NCBI GenBank assembly: GCA_963580285.1 | Contig: OY757017.1 | Span: forward strand, 14,210,538-14,274,537 | From: Lucinisca nassula | Lineage: Eukaryota; Mollusca; Bivalvia; Lucinida; Lucinidae | DNA length: 64,000 nt | Direction of reading: 5' to 3' | Shown here: positions 1 through 10,192 of the stretch, in pieces | Position numbering within the stretch: position 1 is the first letter of the stretch | How the letters are laid out: each line of letters starts with the position of its first letter | Notes under the pieces: generated by a model | The model's input: the letters and a program-made list of their open reading frames with translations, nothing else | What the model was told of the DNA's origin: nothing | Databases searched by the model: none | Made by a program: the position numbers and the translations under genes

Positions 1-1529
1 GAAAGAACAGTATTAAGATAGATATAATCAGCACAGTTCTTTTTCAGATCGGCTATTATACGCTTTATATCTGTCATATTGAGCTTTCGCCAGTGTTCGT
101 CTCTGCAAGTATACTTTTCTTTGTCGACAAAATAGATATTTACTGTATCATACCATTCGAGAAAGTCAATGTCATCACAAAAGCACTCAAGTTCATTTCC
201 GGATAGATTTATGGTCACATTTTGACGTTTTGAAACCTCTGAAAGATGATCTCTCGTAGCTTTTGGAAACCCGTCTATACTGTTACCAGACAGATCTATG
301 AATGAAATATTAGGCATGTGTTCTATTTCAACTTCCCAGTCTGTTAGAGAGTTTTCTTTCAAATTCAAGTATTCTAAATTCCTCAGTGTTGAGAAGCACT
401 TTGCTGGTATCTTACGAATTTTGTTAATGTATAAATCCAGGGTGGTGAGTTTCGTCAGAGGCTTTAACCACTGACAACCAGAGTCGTTGTTGTTATGAAT
501 TTCATTTTCTATTACGTAACCTATAAAATTAGCTCTTACAGAGAGAGAAGTAAGAGAAGGTAAATTAACAAAAAAATCTTTCGAAATCGCTTCACAAAAA
601 TTAACAGACAAATCTAAATGTTCGAGTTTGTTGAAGCCGTTCAAGGATCCTAGCCACTTGCTGAGGGCATTGTATTTCAGCTCAATACGGCGTAAAGAAT
701 TATTTGGGGATACGTAAATGTTTGGAATATCAAATGGTATCATCGAAGAGCGACAGTAAAACTCTTCCATTTTCCAAGGCAGTTTAATCCCGTTTATTTC
801 AGTTTGTGCTTTCAGTTTAAGATTATCTCTGAACATTCCTATAGGATGATAAGTATTTAACTTGTCTGCAACGAAAACTCGCAAGTTTTCCATTTTGTAA
901 AGTTCACCTAGGTATCTACCAAGTACTGGCCTGTTATCACTGACATCCACTTCTTCTAAGTCTGGCGGTAGATAATCTATAGAACCCATTTCAAAAGCTT
1001 CTATCATATTTCCCGATGTATTCAATCGTTTTATCGACGTGTTTCTAGCGAATTCAAGATCATCCTTAGAAATCAGTTTTCCAGTTCCGGTTGGATCTTC
1101 CATATTAGTAATCTTTAAATTTATGATGTTTGTAAACTGTAAACCATACGTCAAGTTTCTGACCAGTTTTAGACCACCTGGCTGATTGTAGGACATGTCA
1201 AGATCATACAAGTTTGTAAGAGGACGAAAAGAACACATACTAACAGCACGAATTTTGTTATGACTAAGATCAAGCTGCTCTAGTTTAGTAAGTTCTTCAA
1301 AGGAATGATCTAGCAATGAATGTAGAGTGTTATGACTTAGATCCAAAATGACGGTGTCGTTGTCAATATGTGAAGGCACATCCTCTAAGTGTTGACCTGA
1401 ACAGTTTGCAAACTTTCCGGCCGTTGTATTGTGATACACACAATGGGGAACCCTTCCAGAAAAACTCCTTTCCGAAAATGAGGTTAATATGATTACTGCA
1501 ACAGTCCAATAATAAGTGGATTCCACCAT
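1..1529 (-). CDS. Toll-like receptor, N-terminal ectodomain (partial, runs off left edge)
   Basis: Type I membrane pattern-recognition receptor. The reading frame is open for all 509 codons read here. The start is the ATG at 1529, followed by a hydrophobic signal peptide (about residues 1-24). An LRRNT follows with Cys30 and Cys43, then a run of leucine-rich repeats with LxxLxLSxN cores, then an LRRCT with Cys449, Cys451, Cys475 and Cys499. The Cys spacings (13; 2, 26, 24) are identical to those of the complete paralog at 50483-52972. The window ends just before the expected membrane segment, so TM and TIR are not visible and intactness of the whole gene is unknown. Relative to the paralog, about 125 residues of LRR (roughly five repeats) are absent near the N-terminus; the flanking repeats still align. 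A splice acceptor lies 17 nt upstream of the ATG. By family, these receptors signal through TIR adaptors such as MyD88; the ligand is unknown. The single cysteine cluster before the membrane suggests an sccTLR type. Confidence 0.88.
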   Translation of the reverse strand, partial: MVESTYYWTVAVIILTSFSERSFSGRVPHCVYHNTTAGKFANCSGQHLEDVPSHIDNDTVILDLSHNTLHSLLDHSFEELTKLEQLDLSHNKIRAVSMCSFRPLTNLYDLDMSYNQPGGLKLVRNLTYGLQFTNIINLKITNMEDPTGTGKLISKDDLEFARNTSIKRLNTSGNMIEAFEMGSIDYLPPDLEEVDVSDNRPVLGRYLGELYKMENLRVFVADKLNTYHPIGMFRDNLKLKAQTEINGIKLPWKMEEFYCRSSMIPFDIPNIYVSPNNSLRRIELKYNALSKWLGSLNGFNKLEHLDLSVNFCEAISKDFFVNLPSLTSLSVRANFIGYVIENEIHNNNDSGCQWLKPLTKLTTLDLYINKIRKIPAKCFSTLRNLEYLNLKENSLTDWEVEIEHMPNISFIDLSGNSIDGFPKATRDHLSEVSKRQNVTINLSGNELECFCDDIDFLEWYDTVNIYFVDKEKYTCRDEHWRKLNMTDIKRIIADLKKNCADYIYLNTVL

Positions 1530-1548
1530 GGTTCTTGATATGCAAACT
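1530..1548 (-). other. Predicted 3' splice acceptor and short 5'UTR of the partial TLR gene
   Basis: Read on the minus strand, a pyrimidine-rich tract (TTATTTTCTTTTCAG) ends with AG at 1547-1548. It is followed by 17 nt of leader and then the ATG at 1529. This fits a 5'UTR intron ending just before the coding exon. The complete TLR gene in this window has the same arrangement. No donor or first exon was identified. Confidence 0.55.
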
Positions 1549-1794
1549 GAAAAGAAAATAAGGGGGACTGATATAAATTCAAGGGGAACTCTTTTACAAT
1601 AATGGAAAGACTTTCCATAAAGAGTAATTCTCTTTTTCACTGACTTTATAGGAAAACGAAGAGACAGTCCCGAATATAGTCCCACTTCTTAACGACTTAG
1701 AAAAAACAACATATTTTACAAGCTACAGTCAGGTTCAAAACGTCTCGTTCATGTCAACCAGTCTGACTTAAACTGTTGACAACTGGCCGACAGG

Positions 1795-2117
1795 TATAGA
1801 GGATCTTACATGTATTATTGAATTAATTAAACGAGTTGAGGAAAACGCTAAAGGCGAGGCTTTGCCGAGCATTTTATCCCTTTTTGTCAACGAGTTGATA
1901 AATTCAATAATATATGCACACGAATGTAAGATTCCTTTTATTATATGACATTTAGAACGCATTTTATTCACAAGATCCGCCATAAGTAAACGCGACGTCG
2001 GTAAGGACATGTGACGTTACGGGGCGTATTTAACTAATTTGCATATTTAATCCACAAGTGGGTTACCTTATTTATTAAATGACATTATTACACTCTCAGA
2101 CGCGACGCCATATGATA
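1795..2117 (-). mobile_element. Tandem-core ('pearl'-like) element, single-unit copy
   Basis: One end reads TATAGAGGATCTTACATG. It is followed by a hairpin unit (TTAAACGAGTTGAGG...) and then a unique arm containing AACGCGACGTCG, TTTGCATATTTAATCCAC and ACTCTCAGACGCGACG, ending ...CATATGATA. The same two ends and order recur at 14325, 15679, 40546 and 48578. No clear target-site duplication is seen. This copy has one core unit and is the most diverged. Confidence 0.6.
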
Positions 2118-2769
2118 AATGCATAAATGAAATTGTTATACTGGAAAGAAATGTGTAGGCTTCTGATTGGACACCGCAGGGTCAATACATGATTTTCCAT
2201 ATAACCCGCGAGCAAACATTTTATTACCATCTTGCATTTGCCTTCGCGTAACTGCGATGTCCGTCATCTTGGATTTACTGCGCAGTCGATAAGAAATAAA
2301 TAACTTAATGCGCCACAATAAAATGAAAACGTTTGATTGTTTTTCATTAATTCGGTACTTTATTTCATGGTTTTCCGTTACAAAACTCCCATACTAATAT
2401 GACGTAAAATTTTCCAACTGAGCAACGTGATCAAGGTAGTACGTGCAGAAGGGCACGTTTGAGGACGTCACATGTGAGCATGTACTTTTCATGACGTCCG
2501 CTACAAAAGAATTTTAAGTCTATGGAAAACATTGCAATAATATGCAAAATGTCGTCAAAAAGCTTTCCAGTATTACAAATTATCACGTGATGTCGTTGAT
2601 AATCAGCGGATAACGTCGTGTAATAAATATCGTATTAACACGCGTGTAATAACACTTTGGCGGGATTAAGTAACGTCATGACGACGTCCATGTCAACAAT
2701 GCATTTTTTGCGAAACAACTGTTCAAAGGCGACAAAATCCTTTTTAAAGTGGTCATGTGATAAACAGAA
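2118..2769. other. Intergenic, no gene seen
   Basis: AT-rich sequence with many stops in all frames. It has scattered ACGTCA/TGACGTC motifs but no repeat boundary or exon I can support. Confidence 0.5.
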
Positions 2770-2860
2770 TCTTACACTCGTGGTCATTTCATATGAACTT
2801 TATGAAACTCGCAAAGGCTCGTTTCATAAATATCATATGAAATGACCACTCGTGTAAGGT
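2770..2860. repeat. Hairpin (inverted repeat), arms about 40 nt
   Basis: CTTACACTCGTGGTCATTTC at the left is matched in reverse complement by the right arm ending ...GACCACTCGTGTAAGG, with the palindrome continuing through CATATGA and TTTATGAAAC. The loop is about 12 nt. It resembles the MITE hairpins found elsewhere in the window. Confidence 0.7.
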
Positions 2861-2878
2861 CCTTTATTTCGTTATTCT

Positions 2879-3002
2879 GATTCTTGATGGGGGACTCGGG
2901 TTCATATTACCCGCCTGAAAGCAATATTTGCCCTCGCCTTACGGCTGGGGCAAATATCGATCTCAGGCAGAGCATATGAGCCTATGTTCCCCGACAAGAA
3001 TC
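2879..3002. repeat. Imperfect hairpin
   Basis: GATTCTTGATGGGGGA at the left is answered by TCCCCGACAAGAATC at the right. The inner parts (CAATATTTGCC / GGCAAATAT) also pair around a CTTACGGC loop. Likely a foldback MITE remnant. Confidence 0.5.
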
Positions 3003-3008
3003 AAAATA

Positions 3009-3354
3009 CAGTCGAACTTCAATGGCTCAAACACCTTTGGGACCTCGAAAATCTGTTCGAGACAGGGGTAGTTCGAGCCACTGAGGTTACTGTCAGGAGG
3101 CATAAGGAGATACTTTTTGACAACTTTTCTGAGCTCTATAATGAAAATGTATGTTGTGTGTATTCATTAGAATCGCCTCGTCGAGGCTATTCTAATGAGT
3201 ACACACAGGATACATTTGCAAACTAAATTACGAAAATCTCCTAAATTATCCCCCACTATTTCTAATGTAGAGGATTTCTCTATGGACTCAAGAACAGGTT
3301 CGAGTCAACCATGGTAAACGAGCCATCAGTGTTCGAGCCATCGAAGTTCTACTG
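3009..3354. mobile_element. Tigger/mariner-like MITE with TA duplications
   Basis: The left end CAGTCGAACTTCAATGGCTC and the right end, in reverse complement CAGTAGAACTTCGATGGCTC, match at 18 of 20 positions. Both are flanked by TA (3007-3008 and 3355-3356). This is the structure of Tc1/mariner-superfamily non-autonomous elements. An internal palindrome (ATTAGAATCGCCTCG / CGAGGCTATTCTAAT) lies near 3165-3200. No transposase is present. Confidence 0.7.
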
Positions 3355-3554
3355 TAACTTATAATGTAGGAACAACATTCCCTTGCCCGTAAAAAGTTTC
3401 TTGTTTGGTCAACTATGACAACTTGATACTAAAGTAATTTAATCAAATCACACTTTTATTCATCTCAGGTTCATAATTAATGTAAACGATAAGAGCTTTT
3501 GGCATTGTCATATATAAGATTACCACATGGCGGTATTATCTTGAAAGTGCATGC

Positions 3555-3890
3555 ACCAATATATATAAAAGAAAAAGTTCAACACCGCGCAGCAAGGTGG
3601 GTCAGAAGAGTCTATAGCAGAACTTCAAGTGTGACTGCTATTTTGCAGTCACTTCAGTGGAGAAGTCTTGACCAACGCCGCATTGACAACCAACCGACTC
3701 TCACTCATGTACGTAGAAAATCACACAGGACCTTGTCGCTATTCCTAGAGACAAGTACCGTACAACCCTGCAAAGACAATTTAGAACCGCCCACCCGATG
3801 GCATACAGACAAATTTTAACATCTACAGATTATTACAAATATTATTTCGCACATTGGAATGCCTTCCCTGTCCAAAATTGGTGATTCAAT
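3555..3890 (+). mobile_element. Non-LTR retrotransposon (LINE) 3' remnant
   Basis: Translated fragments match the region after the reverse transcriptase domain of CR1/Jockey-type LINEs: VQHRAARWV, then after a frameshift VAIPRDKYRTTLQRQFRTAH and DYYKYYFAHWNAFP. The second reading block ends near 3870. The element is frameshifted and 5'-truncated, so it is dead. Class assignment is by motif only. Confidence 0.6.
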
Positions 3891-3953
3891 AGGGCAGACA
3901 GCCAGATCAACCACTTCTCACCTTAGCCAAGCAGCATCTTGCTTTTAAGATTG

Positions 3954-4372
3954 TTTTTTCTTGCACACCAGACAAGGAAATCCGTGATTTTACCCTGGGA
4001 TAGAAATTTATGTTCTGACCCTGGTGTTCCGACCCCAAATCGAATATCATCGCGTGTTTGATAAATGCACTGGTTGATTACAACCTCATGCGCGCCGTCG
4101 TCATGCGTGACGTCACTAAACATTCCTGTTGTGTCATCACAAAATGGCGGACGTCGGTAACCGAAGTGACAGCAGCATTAAAAATTCGCAATAGAAATTG
4201 AAGGTATGCAAGAAAAATAATCCAATATGGGTGTGAGGGGTGGATACAAAAATCCGTCCCTCGGGATCACTGTCCGGCATCACTCGGCATGCCTCGTGAT
4301 GCCGGACAGTGTCCCTCGGGACGGATTTTTTCCATCCACCCCTCACACCCATATAAGATTCTTATAATCTTT
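3954..4372. repeat. 420-bp interspersed repeat with terminal hairpin, copy 1
   Basis: Nearly identical, in the same orientation, to 57249-57651. It starts TTTTTCTTGCACACCAGAC and ends in a long palindrome (GGGTGTGAGGGGTGGAT ... ATCCACCCCTCACACCC, about 4230-4352) that encloses a CCGGCATCAC / GTGATGCCGG stem. It is probably a mobile element of unknown class. No target duplication was recognised. Confidence 0.65.
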
Positions 4373-4437
4373 CAAGCTTTTACTTAAGAAATAGATGAGC
4401 CCTAGCAGTGAACTAGTAAGTAATATATCACTGTTTA

Positions 4438-4508
4438 GAGGTCAGTTGTAAGGTAGATCAAATCATGAGCGCGGAGCGCGAGTGATCTATCTCCTTAAAA
4501 CTGACCGA
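4438..4508. repeat. Hairpin
   Basis: GTCAGTTGTAAGGTAGATCA pairs with TGATCTATCTCCTTAAAACTGAC around a GAGCGCGGAGCGCGAG centre. Foldback MITE-like. Confidence 0.55.
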
Positions 4509-5047
4509 CAAACTGCGACAAATTACTCAACAAATCTCGCAACAGAGCTGATCTGTTTTGATCCTAACACACTGGAAGTCGACTAAATACTGTTGTTTCC
4601 TTCATTTTCTCACAACATTCCGCCACTGTCTGAAGAAATTCCGCCAACATGTTTGACTGTAACACGTGCAGTTACCTGTTTTTTGTAACGTACCTGAATG
4701 CGAGAAAAAGACATTACTCCGTCTAACGTCAAGAAAACGATCACTGACGTCGCAAAACGTCATAAAACGGCGGCTCTTCGCGTCATGCATTTTTTGCCTA
4801 GTGATAAGTCACTCAATATATCATTGATTTTAACCATTGGCTATATAGGCGACAAGTGTTAGAATTTCCTTTAACCTTCACAACTTTGCCTTTCTTAGCC
4901 TGACTTTGCACGCACATGCTATAAGTCCCAGCGATGGGTTAAGCATTATTGGGAGATATATAGCAGATATTTTCCATTGGTGAAGTTAATTTAGTCGCGG
5001 ACGATTCCCGAAGACACTGTATTCCTAATATACTTGCAAACTGTGAC
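4509..5047. other. Intergenic, no gene seen
   Basis: No coding frame, repeat boundary or RNA gene was recognised. Confidence 0.5.
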
Positions 5048-5262
5048 CAAATGTATGGGGCGCCGTTTTACTATTTAATCCGTATTTATAGATATCCATA
5101 AATCGAATTATGGATATCCATAATTCGATTTATGGATATTCATAAATCAGCCGAATAATGGATATCCATTATTCGAAATATGGATATCCATAAATCGAAT
5201 TATGGATATCTGTATTTCGATTTATGGATATCATTAATTCAGATCGATTTATGGATAGCCAT

Positions 5263-5566
5263 TGTTTGTTTGTTTGAATTGAGGTTTAACGTCCCCGTCA
5301 ACACTGTAAAGGTCATTTTGGAGACGTTGCTTCCAATTTTGTGGGACTTTTACCCGACATTGAGATGAAATGACATCTCAAGCCCTGTCGCTCAATGAAA
5401 CCAATAGGGTTTATTAGCATGGACGGTCCGCCTCACACCGCGGTTCCTGGACAGGCTTATATCCTCTAAGCGGTTTACCAGTAGTAGTGTGCGGGCCGGA
5501 TTCAGCTCTGCGTGGAAGCATCATGCAGCCCATTTATTTCTTCAAGCCCCTATGGGCGGGGGCGGA
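5263..5566 (-). mobile_element. SINE family S, near full length, nested
   Basis: Read on the minus strand it starts GCCCCCGCCCATAGGGGCTT and ends ...GTTGACGGGGACGTTAAACC plus a (CAAA)n tail. The 13-bp duplication TATGGATAGCCAT (5250-5262 and 5567-5579) proves insertion into the GGATATCC array of the host element. At least a dozen copies or fragments occur in the window. Confidence 0.8.
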
Positions 5567-5789
5567 TATGGATAGCCATAATTCGATTTATGGATATCCA
5601 TAATTCGAATCATGGATATCCATAATTCGATTTATGGATATCCATTATTCCTCTGATTTATGGATTTGTGGATATCCATAATTCAAATCGATTTATTCCT
5701 CTGATTTATGGATTTATGGATATCCATAATTCAAATCGATTTATGGATATCCATAATTCGAATTATGGATATCCATAAATCGCCGCCAA

Positions 5790-6150
5790 AGCTTTTGGTT
5801 AAATGATTTCTCCCTAAGACACGTGATTGTTTAATGTAAAAATCTTCAATGTCTCCATCATCGCTGGAAGATGATGGCCAATCAAAGGGACCTCCCTGAC
5901 GTGCAGCCTTTTCAGCCCACAAGGCTTCCAGAGCAACTGACGCCATACGCTGAACGCCCGCCACGTGTGCAGTTAAATATCGGAACCAGCCGTAAGATCT
6001 GGAAATTCCGGCCAACGCATCCTGTCCCTCTGGAATAACCTCTATGAGGACTGCGCACCTAAGGACATTGAAAGTCGGACGTAAGATTATAATGACCCAA
6101 ACAGGCAATCCGTGCATGTTTTCTCGAGAAAAATGCACATGGTCGTTATA
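5790..6150 (-). CDS. Unidentified open reading frame inside a DNA element
   Basis: About 120 codons are open on the minus strand with protein-like composition, including LPVWVIIILRPTFN, ALEALWAEKAARQ and an acidic stretch PSSSSDDGDIEDF. The frame runs on at both sides into repeat sequence: a MITE at 6151-6306 upstream and GGATATCC palindromes downstream. The Met at 6207 belongs to that MITE and is not a credible native start. It could be a captured host exon or the remains of a transposase N-terminus. I do not recognise the family, and chance openness is possible. Confidence 0.3.
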
Positions 6151-6306
6151 CAGTAAAATACCTACGCTTTTGAACAGTTCCAAAGGTGGTCCCTGACCAG
6201 AGGACATTGTGTGCAGAATTCACTAAGAAATAATAACTGCACCCTTCTAAATAAGCTTTTTAAAGCAGACTTAATTTAAGGTGGTCTTAATAGCAGAATT
6301 TCACTG
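6151..6306. mobile_element. Mariner-like MITE (CAGT...ACTG, TA duplication)
   Basis: The left end CAGTAAAATACC and the right end in reverse complement, CAGTGAAATTCTGCTATTAA, are flanked by TA at 6149-6150 and 6307-6308. Internal sequence (TTTGAACAGTTCCAAAGG, GGTGGTCCCTGACC, GGTGGTCTTAATAG) is shared with 47685-47888 and partly with 42425-42520. Confidence 0.65.
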
Positions 6307-6403
6307 TATATAGTATTAATATATATCCATATAATACCCTACTTGAGATGTATGGAGTACCAGGCAGATTCATACATATCTCCTGGCGCCAGCCCATTGG
6401 GGC

Positions 6404-6515
6404 TTGGAGAAATAGATTTGGCTGCATGAGCTGAGAGTACTGGTAAACCGTTTAGAAGGTCAAAGCCTGTCCAAACAAAGTCCTGCGAGTCAATGGGTGA
6501 CAGGGATAGAGATGT
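6404..6515 (+). mobile_element. SINE S fragment
   Basis: Contains GGGGCTTGGAGAAATAGA, GAGTACTGGTAAACCG and AAGCCTGTCC, the 5' half of family S, degraded and without a tail. Confidence 0.5.
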
Positions 6516-6830
6516 TTGTTTGTTTGTTTTTATTTGCGTTTAACGGCCATGTCAACACTAATTTAGGTCATTTTTGAGTCGGTCAGTTTACCTATCCACA
6601 CTTTTTCTGGGCAGGCTTATACGTAAGCAGTTAACTAGTACAGTACACATTCTTTCACCAGAAACTGATAACTGCCCTTCTTGAATCAGCGAAAGGGAGA
6701 GAATGACCGTAAAAAATATTTCATGATCAATCTCCACGAACGAATGTTGTCGACCCTGGCAGGTATCGAACCCGCGTCCTCCTGATCACCAGTCAGACGC
6801 GCATCCGACTGAGCTACCGAAGCCGGCGGG
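6516..6830 (-). mobile_element. tRNA-derived SINE
   Basis: On the minus strand the head (about 6750-6828) is tRNA-like. It has an A box in GGTAGCTCAGTCGGATG, an anticodon arm CTGACTGGTGATCAG and a B box GGGTTCGATACC with a foldable T arm. The acceptor stem pairs poorly, so it is not a functional tRNA. The body ends in GTTGACATGGCCGTTAAACG and a (CAAA)n tail at 6516. Confidence 0.65.
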
Positions 6831-6945
6831 ATTGAGATGTCATTTAATCTCAATGAATGCTTAATGTCCGACATAATTGGATGCAACGTCTCCAAAATAC
6901 CTAAATAGTATTGAAGGGGACGTTAAACCTCAAATCAAACAAAAC
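6831..6945 (+). mobile_element. SINE S 3' fragment
   Basis: GAGATGTCATTTAATCTCAA, CAACGTCTCCAAAA and GACGTTAAACCTCAAATC with a CAAA tail match the 3' third of family S. It abuts the tRNA-derived SINE, suggesting nested insertion. Confidence 0.6.
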
Positions 6946-7734
6946 ATATCTCTCCTACACCATAGGCCACCACTAAGCCTACCCTACAGTCCACCTCCAT
7001 CCGGCTTTTATTACACACCTAAATCGGAAACCTGACGCGAATGGTCGAGTTTGTTTGTTTTTTTGCATAGGGAGCAGTCATTATTCATTAGGTTTATTTG
7101 CAGAGTTGAATTATGGATTTCCATAATTCGATTTATGGATATCCATAAATCAGCCGAATAATGGATATCCATAATTCGAATTAAGGATATCCATAATTCG
7201 ATCTAAATTAATGATAACCATAAATCGATTTATGGATATCCATAATTCGATTTATGAATAACCTTAATTCGATTTATGGATATCCATAAATCAGCTGAAT
7301 AATGGATATCATTAATTCGATTTATGGATATCAATAAATCGAATAATGGATATCCATTATTCGATTTATGGATATCATTAATTCAGTTAGAGTTATTGGA
7401 TATCCATAATTCGAATTATGGATATCCAAAATTCGAATTATGGATATCCATAAATAATGATGGATATCCATAAATAATAATGGATATCCATAATTCGAAT
7501 TATGGGTATCCATAATTCGATTTATGGATATTCATATATAATTATGGATATCTATAATTACGGATTAAATAGTAAAACGGCGCCCCATACAAATGAACCA
7601 TTCTTGGTCATACTGTTATTTTACAAACAGGTTCAAACGAGTTCAAAGTTTTGAAAATACTATCTCCACCAAGGCAATAAAAGAAGATGTCCTGTAAGGT
7701 TCGGTTTTTGGACCCATTCTTTTAATTCAATAAC

Positions 7735-7920
7735 TGAACCGGGGTACAGCAATTCCTACAACTTACATGTGCGCACAGCGAAGAATCAGCCCCATATAGT
7801 CTAACCAGAGACTTCTCTTGCTGCACGAAGAAGCACTGGACCCTTAGCTATCCTTAAAGCGCACAACGAGGACTCTGATCAGACTGTGCGGATTAAAATT
7901 GAACGCAATTCGGGTACACT
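7735..7920. repeat. MITE-like repeat related to 59261-59511
   Basis: Shares CTACAACTTACATGTGCGC, CAGCGAAGA, AAGAAGCAC..CCCTTAGCTATCC and GCGCACAACGA with the copy near 59.3 kb. The element is partly palindromic and lacks clear ends here. Confidence 0.45.
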
Positions 7921-8029
7921 TGTAGATCATAAATAAATTAAATCTTTTAGATCCAAATTGGCCGCTGCTGTGGCTATCTTAAAATTCTATTTTGAACTTC
8001 TTTTCCTGAACCGAAAGGCTGACTGGAAA

Positions 8030-8548
8030 CTTAGTGCAGTAAAAGCTCCACGAATGGTCACCTCTGTTTAGCAGCCACCTCTCTTCAGCAGCCACAATAA
8101 TTCCTCCCATGGCATTAAACCTCTGCTCAGCAGCCACCTCTCTCCTCCAGCCAGCAGCCACTTTACCAAATCTAAATTTCCTCTATTAAACAGCCAGAGT
8201 TAACTCAATAGCAAAAAATCGGATGTAAAAATAGGAATTTCTCTTCTGGTGTATTTATTTATTTCAAAATTTATTTTTCTCAAAACTACCATTGTGATAT
8301 ATGCATAAATACAATATAAGCATGTGAAAAGAAACATAAATGATGGAGAGGTATCAGATGACACCTCTCCATCATTTATTTTTCTTTTAGTACATCCATG
8401 CTGAGCTGTCTTCAATAATCACTATTTTTGTCTGTCGATAAAAAGCCATACATCGTCTCAGACATTTCCCTCTGTTAAACAGCCACCTCCCTAAAACAGC
8501 ATGTTCTGAAGTTTTCCAAGGATGGCTGTTTAATAGAGGTTACACTGT
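8030..8548. repeat. Degenerate MITE / 'aaacagccacc' repeat
   Basis: Contains repeated AGCAGCCACCTCTCT units. CCTCTATTAAACAGCC at 8178 appears inverted as GGCTGTTTAATAGAGG at 8524; the right end continues to TTACACTGTA, a mariner-like CAGTGTAA terminus next to TA. An inner palindrome AGAGGTATCAGATGA / ACACCTCTCC lies near 8346-8375. Confidence 0.4.
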
Positions 8549-9159
8549 ATGTAGTATCGGAGTGATTCGTAAATCAAGAATTTATAATTTAGCTCAAGTC
8601 ATTTTGATTTGAAATCCAAGATAGCCGCACAAGCGCAATCTTGAAAATCTATTATAAACTTTTCTTCCCGGCTCAAAAGAGCCAATTGACTCGAAACTTG
8701 GTAGGAAGTATCGGGTGACCTGTAGATCCAAATATCCAGTATCGTTCTTAACCGAAATCCAAGATGGCCGACAAAGAAGCCATCTCAAAATTGAACTTTT
8801 TCTCTTGAAATGAATGGCCAATTAATTCGAAACTTGATAGGAGGTATCGGTTTGACTTGTAGATCAAACGTTTTTAGCGTCACAATCCTCATTTCGAATA
8901 TCTTTGTTTTTTAACTTCTTCTCCTCTTTCTTCGCCGAAAGGCCAATTAACTCGAAACTTGGTAGGAAGTATTAAAGTGACTTGTAGAATCATTACGAAC
9001 AGAAATCCAAGATGATGAACACAGCCGCCATCTTGAAAATATATTCTGAACCGAAAGGCCAGCTGACAAGGAATTCGGTATAAAGTGTGATTTGTAGATA
9101 AAACAAAATTATAATAAACTGAAATCCAAAAAGGCGAACACCACCGTTATCTGAACTTC

Positions 9160-9465
9160 GTGTTTGTTTGATTTGAGGTTTAACGTCCCCGTCAACACTG
9201 TAAAGGTCATTTTGGAGACGTCGCTTCCAGTTTTGTGGGACTTTTAACCGACATTGAGATGAAATGACATCTCAACTTGAGCCCTGTCGCCCAATGAAAC
9301 CAATAGGGTTTATAAGCATGGACTGTCCGCCTCGCACCGCGGTTCCAGGACAGGCTTAGATCCTCTAAGCGGTTTACCAGTACTAGTGTGCAGGCCGGAT
9401 TCAGCTCTGCGTGGAAGCATCATGCAGCCCATATATTTCTTCAAGCCCCTATGGGCGGGGGCTGT
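9160..9465 (-). mobile_element. SINE family S, near full length
   Basis: Complete copy from the CAAA tail (9160) to GCCCCTATGGGCGGGGGC, with flanking duplication TGAACTTC at 9152-9159 and 9466-9473. Confidence 0.75.
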
Positions 9466-9580
9466 TGAACTTCTTGTACCACAAGGCCAATTGACTCGAC
9501 ACTTGGTAGGAAACATCGGAGTGGCTTGGAGGACAAACACAGTTTTTTGTCTTTTTCATTCGGTAATCAAAACTGGCCAC

Positions 9581-9861
9581 CATCACGAAGACACACCTAT
9601 ATAATTTTGATCCCCTTGAACCCCACTTTTATTAAAGTAAAACTGGGGTTTACAGGGGTAAACCTTATTTTTTCTTATTTCTGCTCTAAAATATAGATTG
9701 TAGGTACTCGTTAGAACCGCCTCGATCAGGCGTTTCTAACGAGTGCCCACAAGCTATATTTTGAGCAGAAATAAGAAAAATATCACAATTTTTCATCTTA
9801 AATTGTAGTTTTTTCGGCGATAAAGGTGGCAATGTATTTGTATAGACGTGTTTTCATAATG
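9581..9861. mobile_element. Hairpin MITE family A
   Basis: Ends CATCACGAAGACACACCTAT and, inverted, CATTATGAAAACACG. The centre is a long stem (TAGAACCGCC / GGCG..TCTAACGAG) flanked by TTCTTATTTCTGCTC and its inverse GAGCAGAAATAAGAA. It carries the family's CCCCAGTTTTACT stretch. It has no coding capacity. Confidence 0.7.
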
Positions 9862-10042
9862 ACAGTAACCTCTAACTTAAAAACCTGTTTGAACTTCAAC
9901 TCTTGATTCAAAAGGTCAATTGACTCGCAACTCAGTCAAATGTATCAGAGCGACTTGTACATTAAAAAGAGCTAAAATTGTTCTGTCGAAAATCTAAGAT
10001 GGCCGCCAAGATGGAGCATGTCTCCTGATCCGAAAGGTCAAC

Positions 10043-10103
10043 TGACTTTATTATTATTATTGTTGTTGTTGTTATTATTATTATCGTTACATATTAATAA
10101 AAA

Positions 10104-10141
<38 letters not shown>

Positions 10142-10182
10142 TTTATTTTTATTATTATTATTATCATTAGTATTAGTATATT
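10043..10182. repeat. (TTA)n microsatellite
   Basis: Long TTATTATTA tract with interruptions. Confidence 0.9.
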
Positions 10183-10192
10183 ATTTAAGAAA

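Larger units (their letters stand above)
5054..7589. mobile_element. DNA element with long TIRs and 6-bp target duplication, copy 1 (2.5 kb)
   Basis: The left terminus TATGGGGCGCCGTTTTACT (continuing ATTTAATCCGTA) is repeated in inverted form at the right terminus ending ...AACGGCGCCCCATA. The direct repeat CAAATG flanks the element at 5048-5053 and 7590-7595. Both subterminal regions are arrays of palindromes around GGATATCC with TTCGAAT or AAATCGA linkers. A 502-bp copy with the same ends and its own 6-bp duplication lies at 42807-43308. This copy contains nested SINEs, a MITE and an open reading frame at 5790-6150. The superfamily is unknown; 6-bp duplications are reported for IS3EU and Dada among others. 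Confidence 0.8.
8590..10050. repeat. Old degenerate tandem repeat (about 100-150 bp units) with nested insertions
   Basis: The motifs AATCCAAGATGGCCG, CCGAAAGGCCAATTGACTCG, AAACTTGGTAGGAAGTAT and GACTTGTAGATCAAA recur in order at least six times, starting near 7965. SINE S (9160-9465) and a hairpin MITE (9581-9861) are inserted. Not coding. Confidence 0.55.

Noticed and set aside
6750..6828. Functional tRNA gene (Thr-like anticodon arm)
   Set aside because: A and B boxes are good, but the acceptor stem does not pair and the copy continues into a SINE body with a CAAA tail.
5054..7589. Replication origin or regulatory palindrome cluster
   Set aside because: The palindromes lie between TIRs with a target duplication, and the same structure recurs at 42807-43308, so a mobile element explains them.
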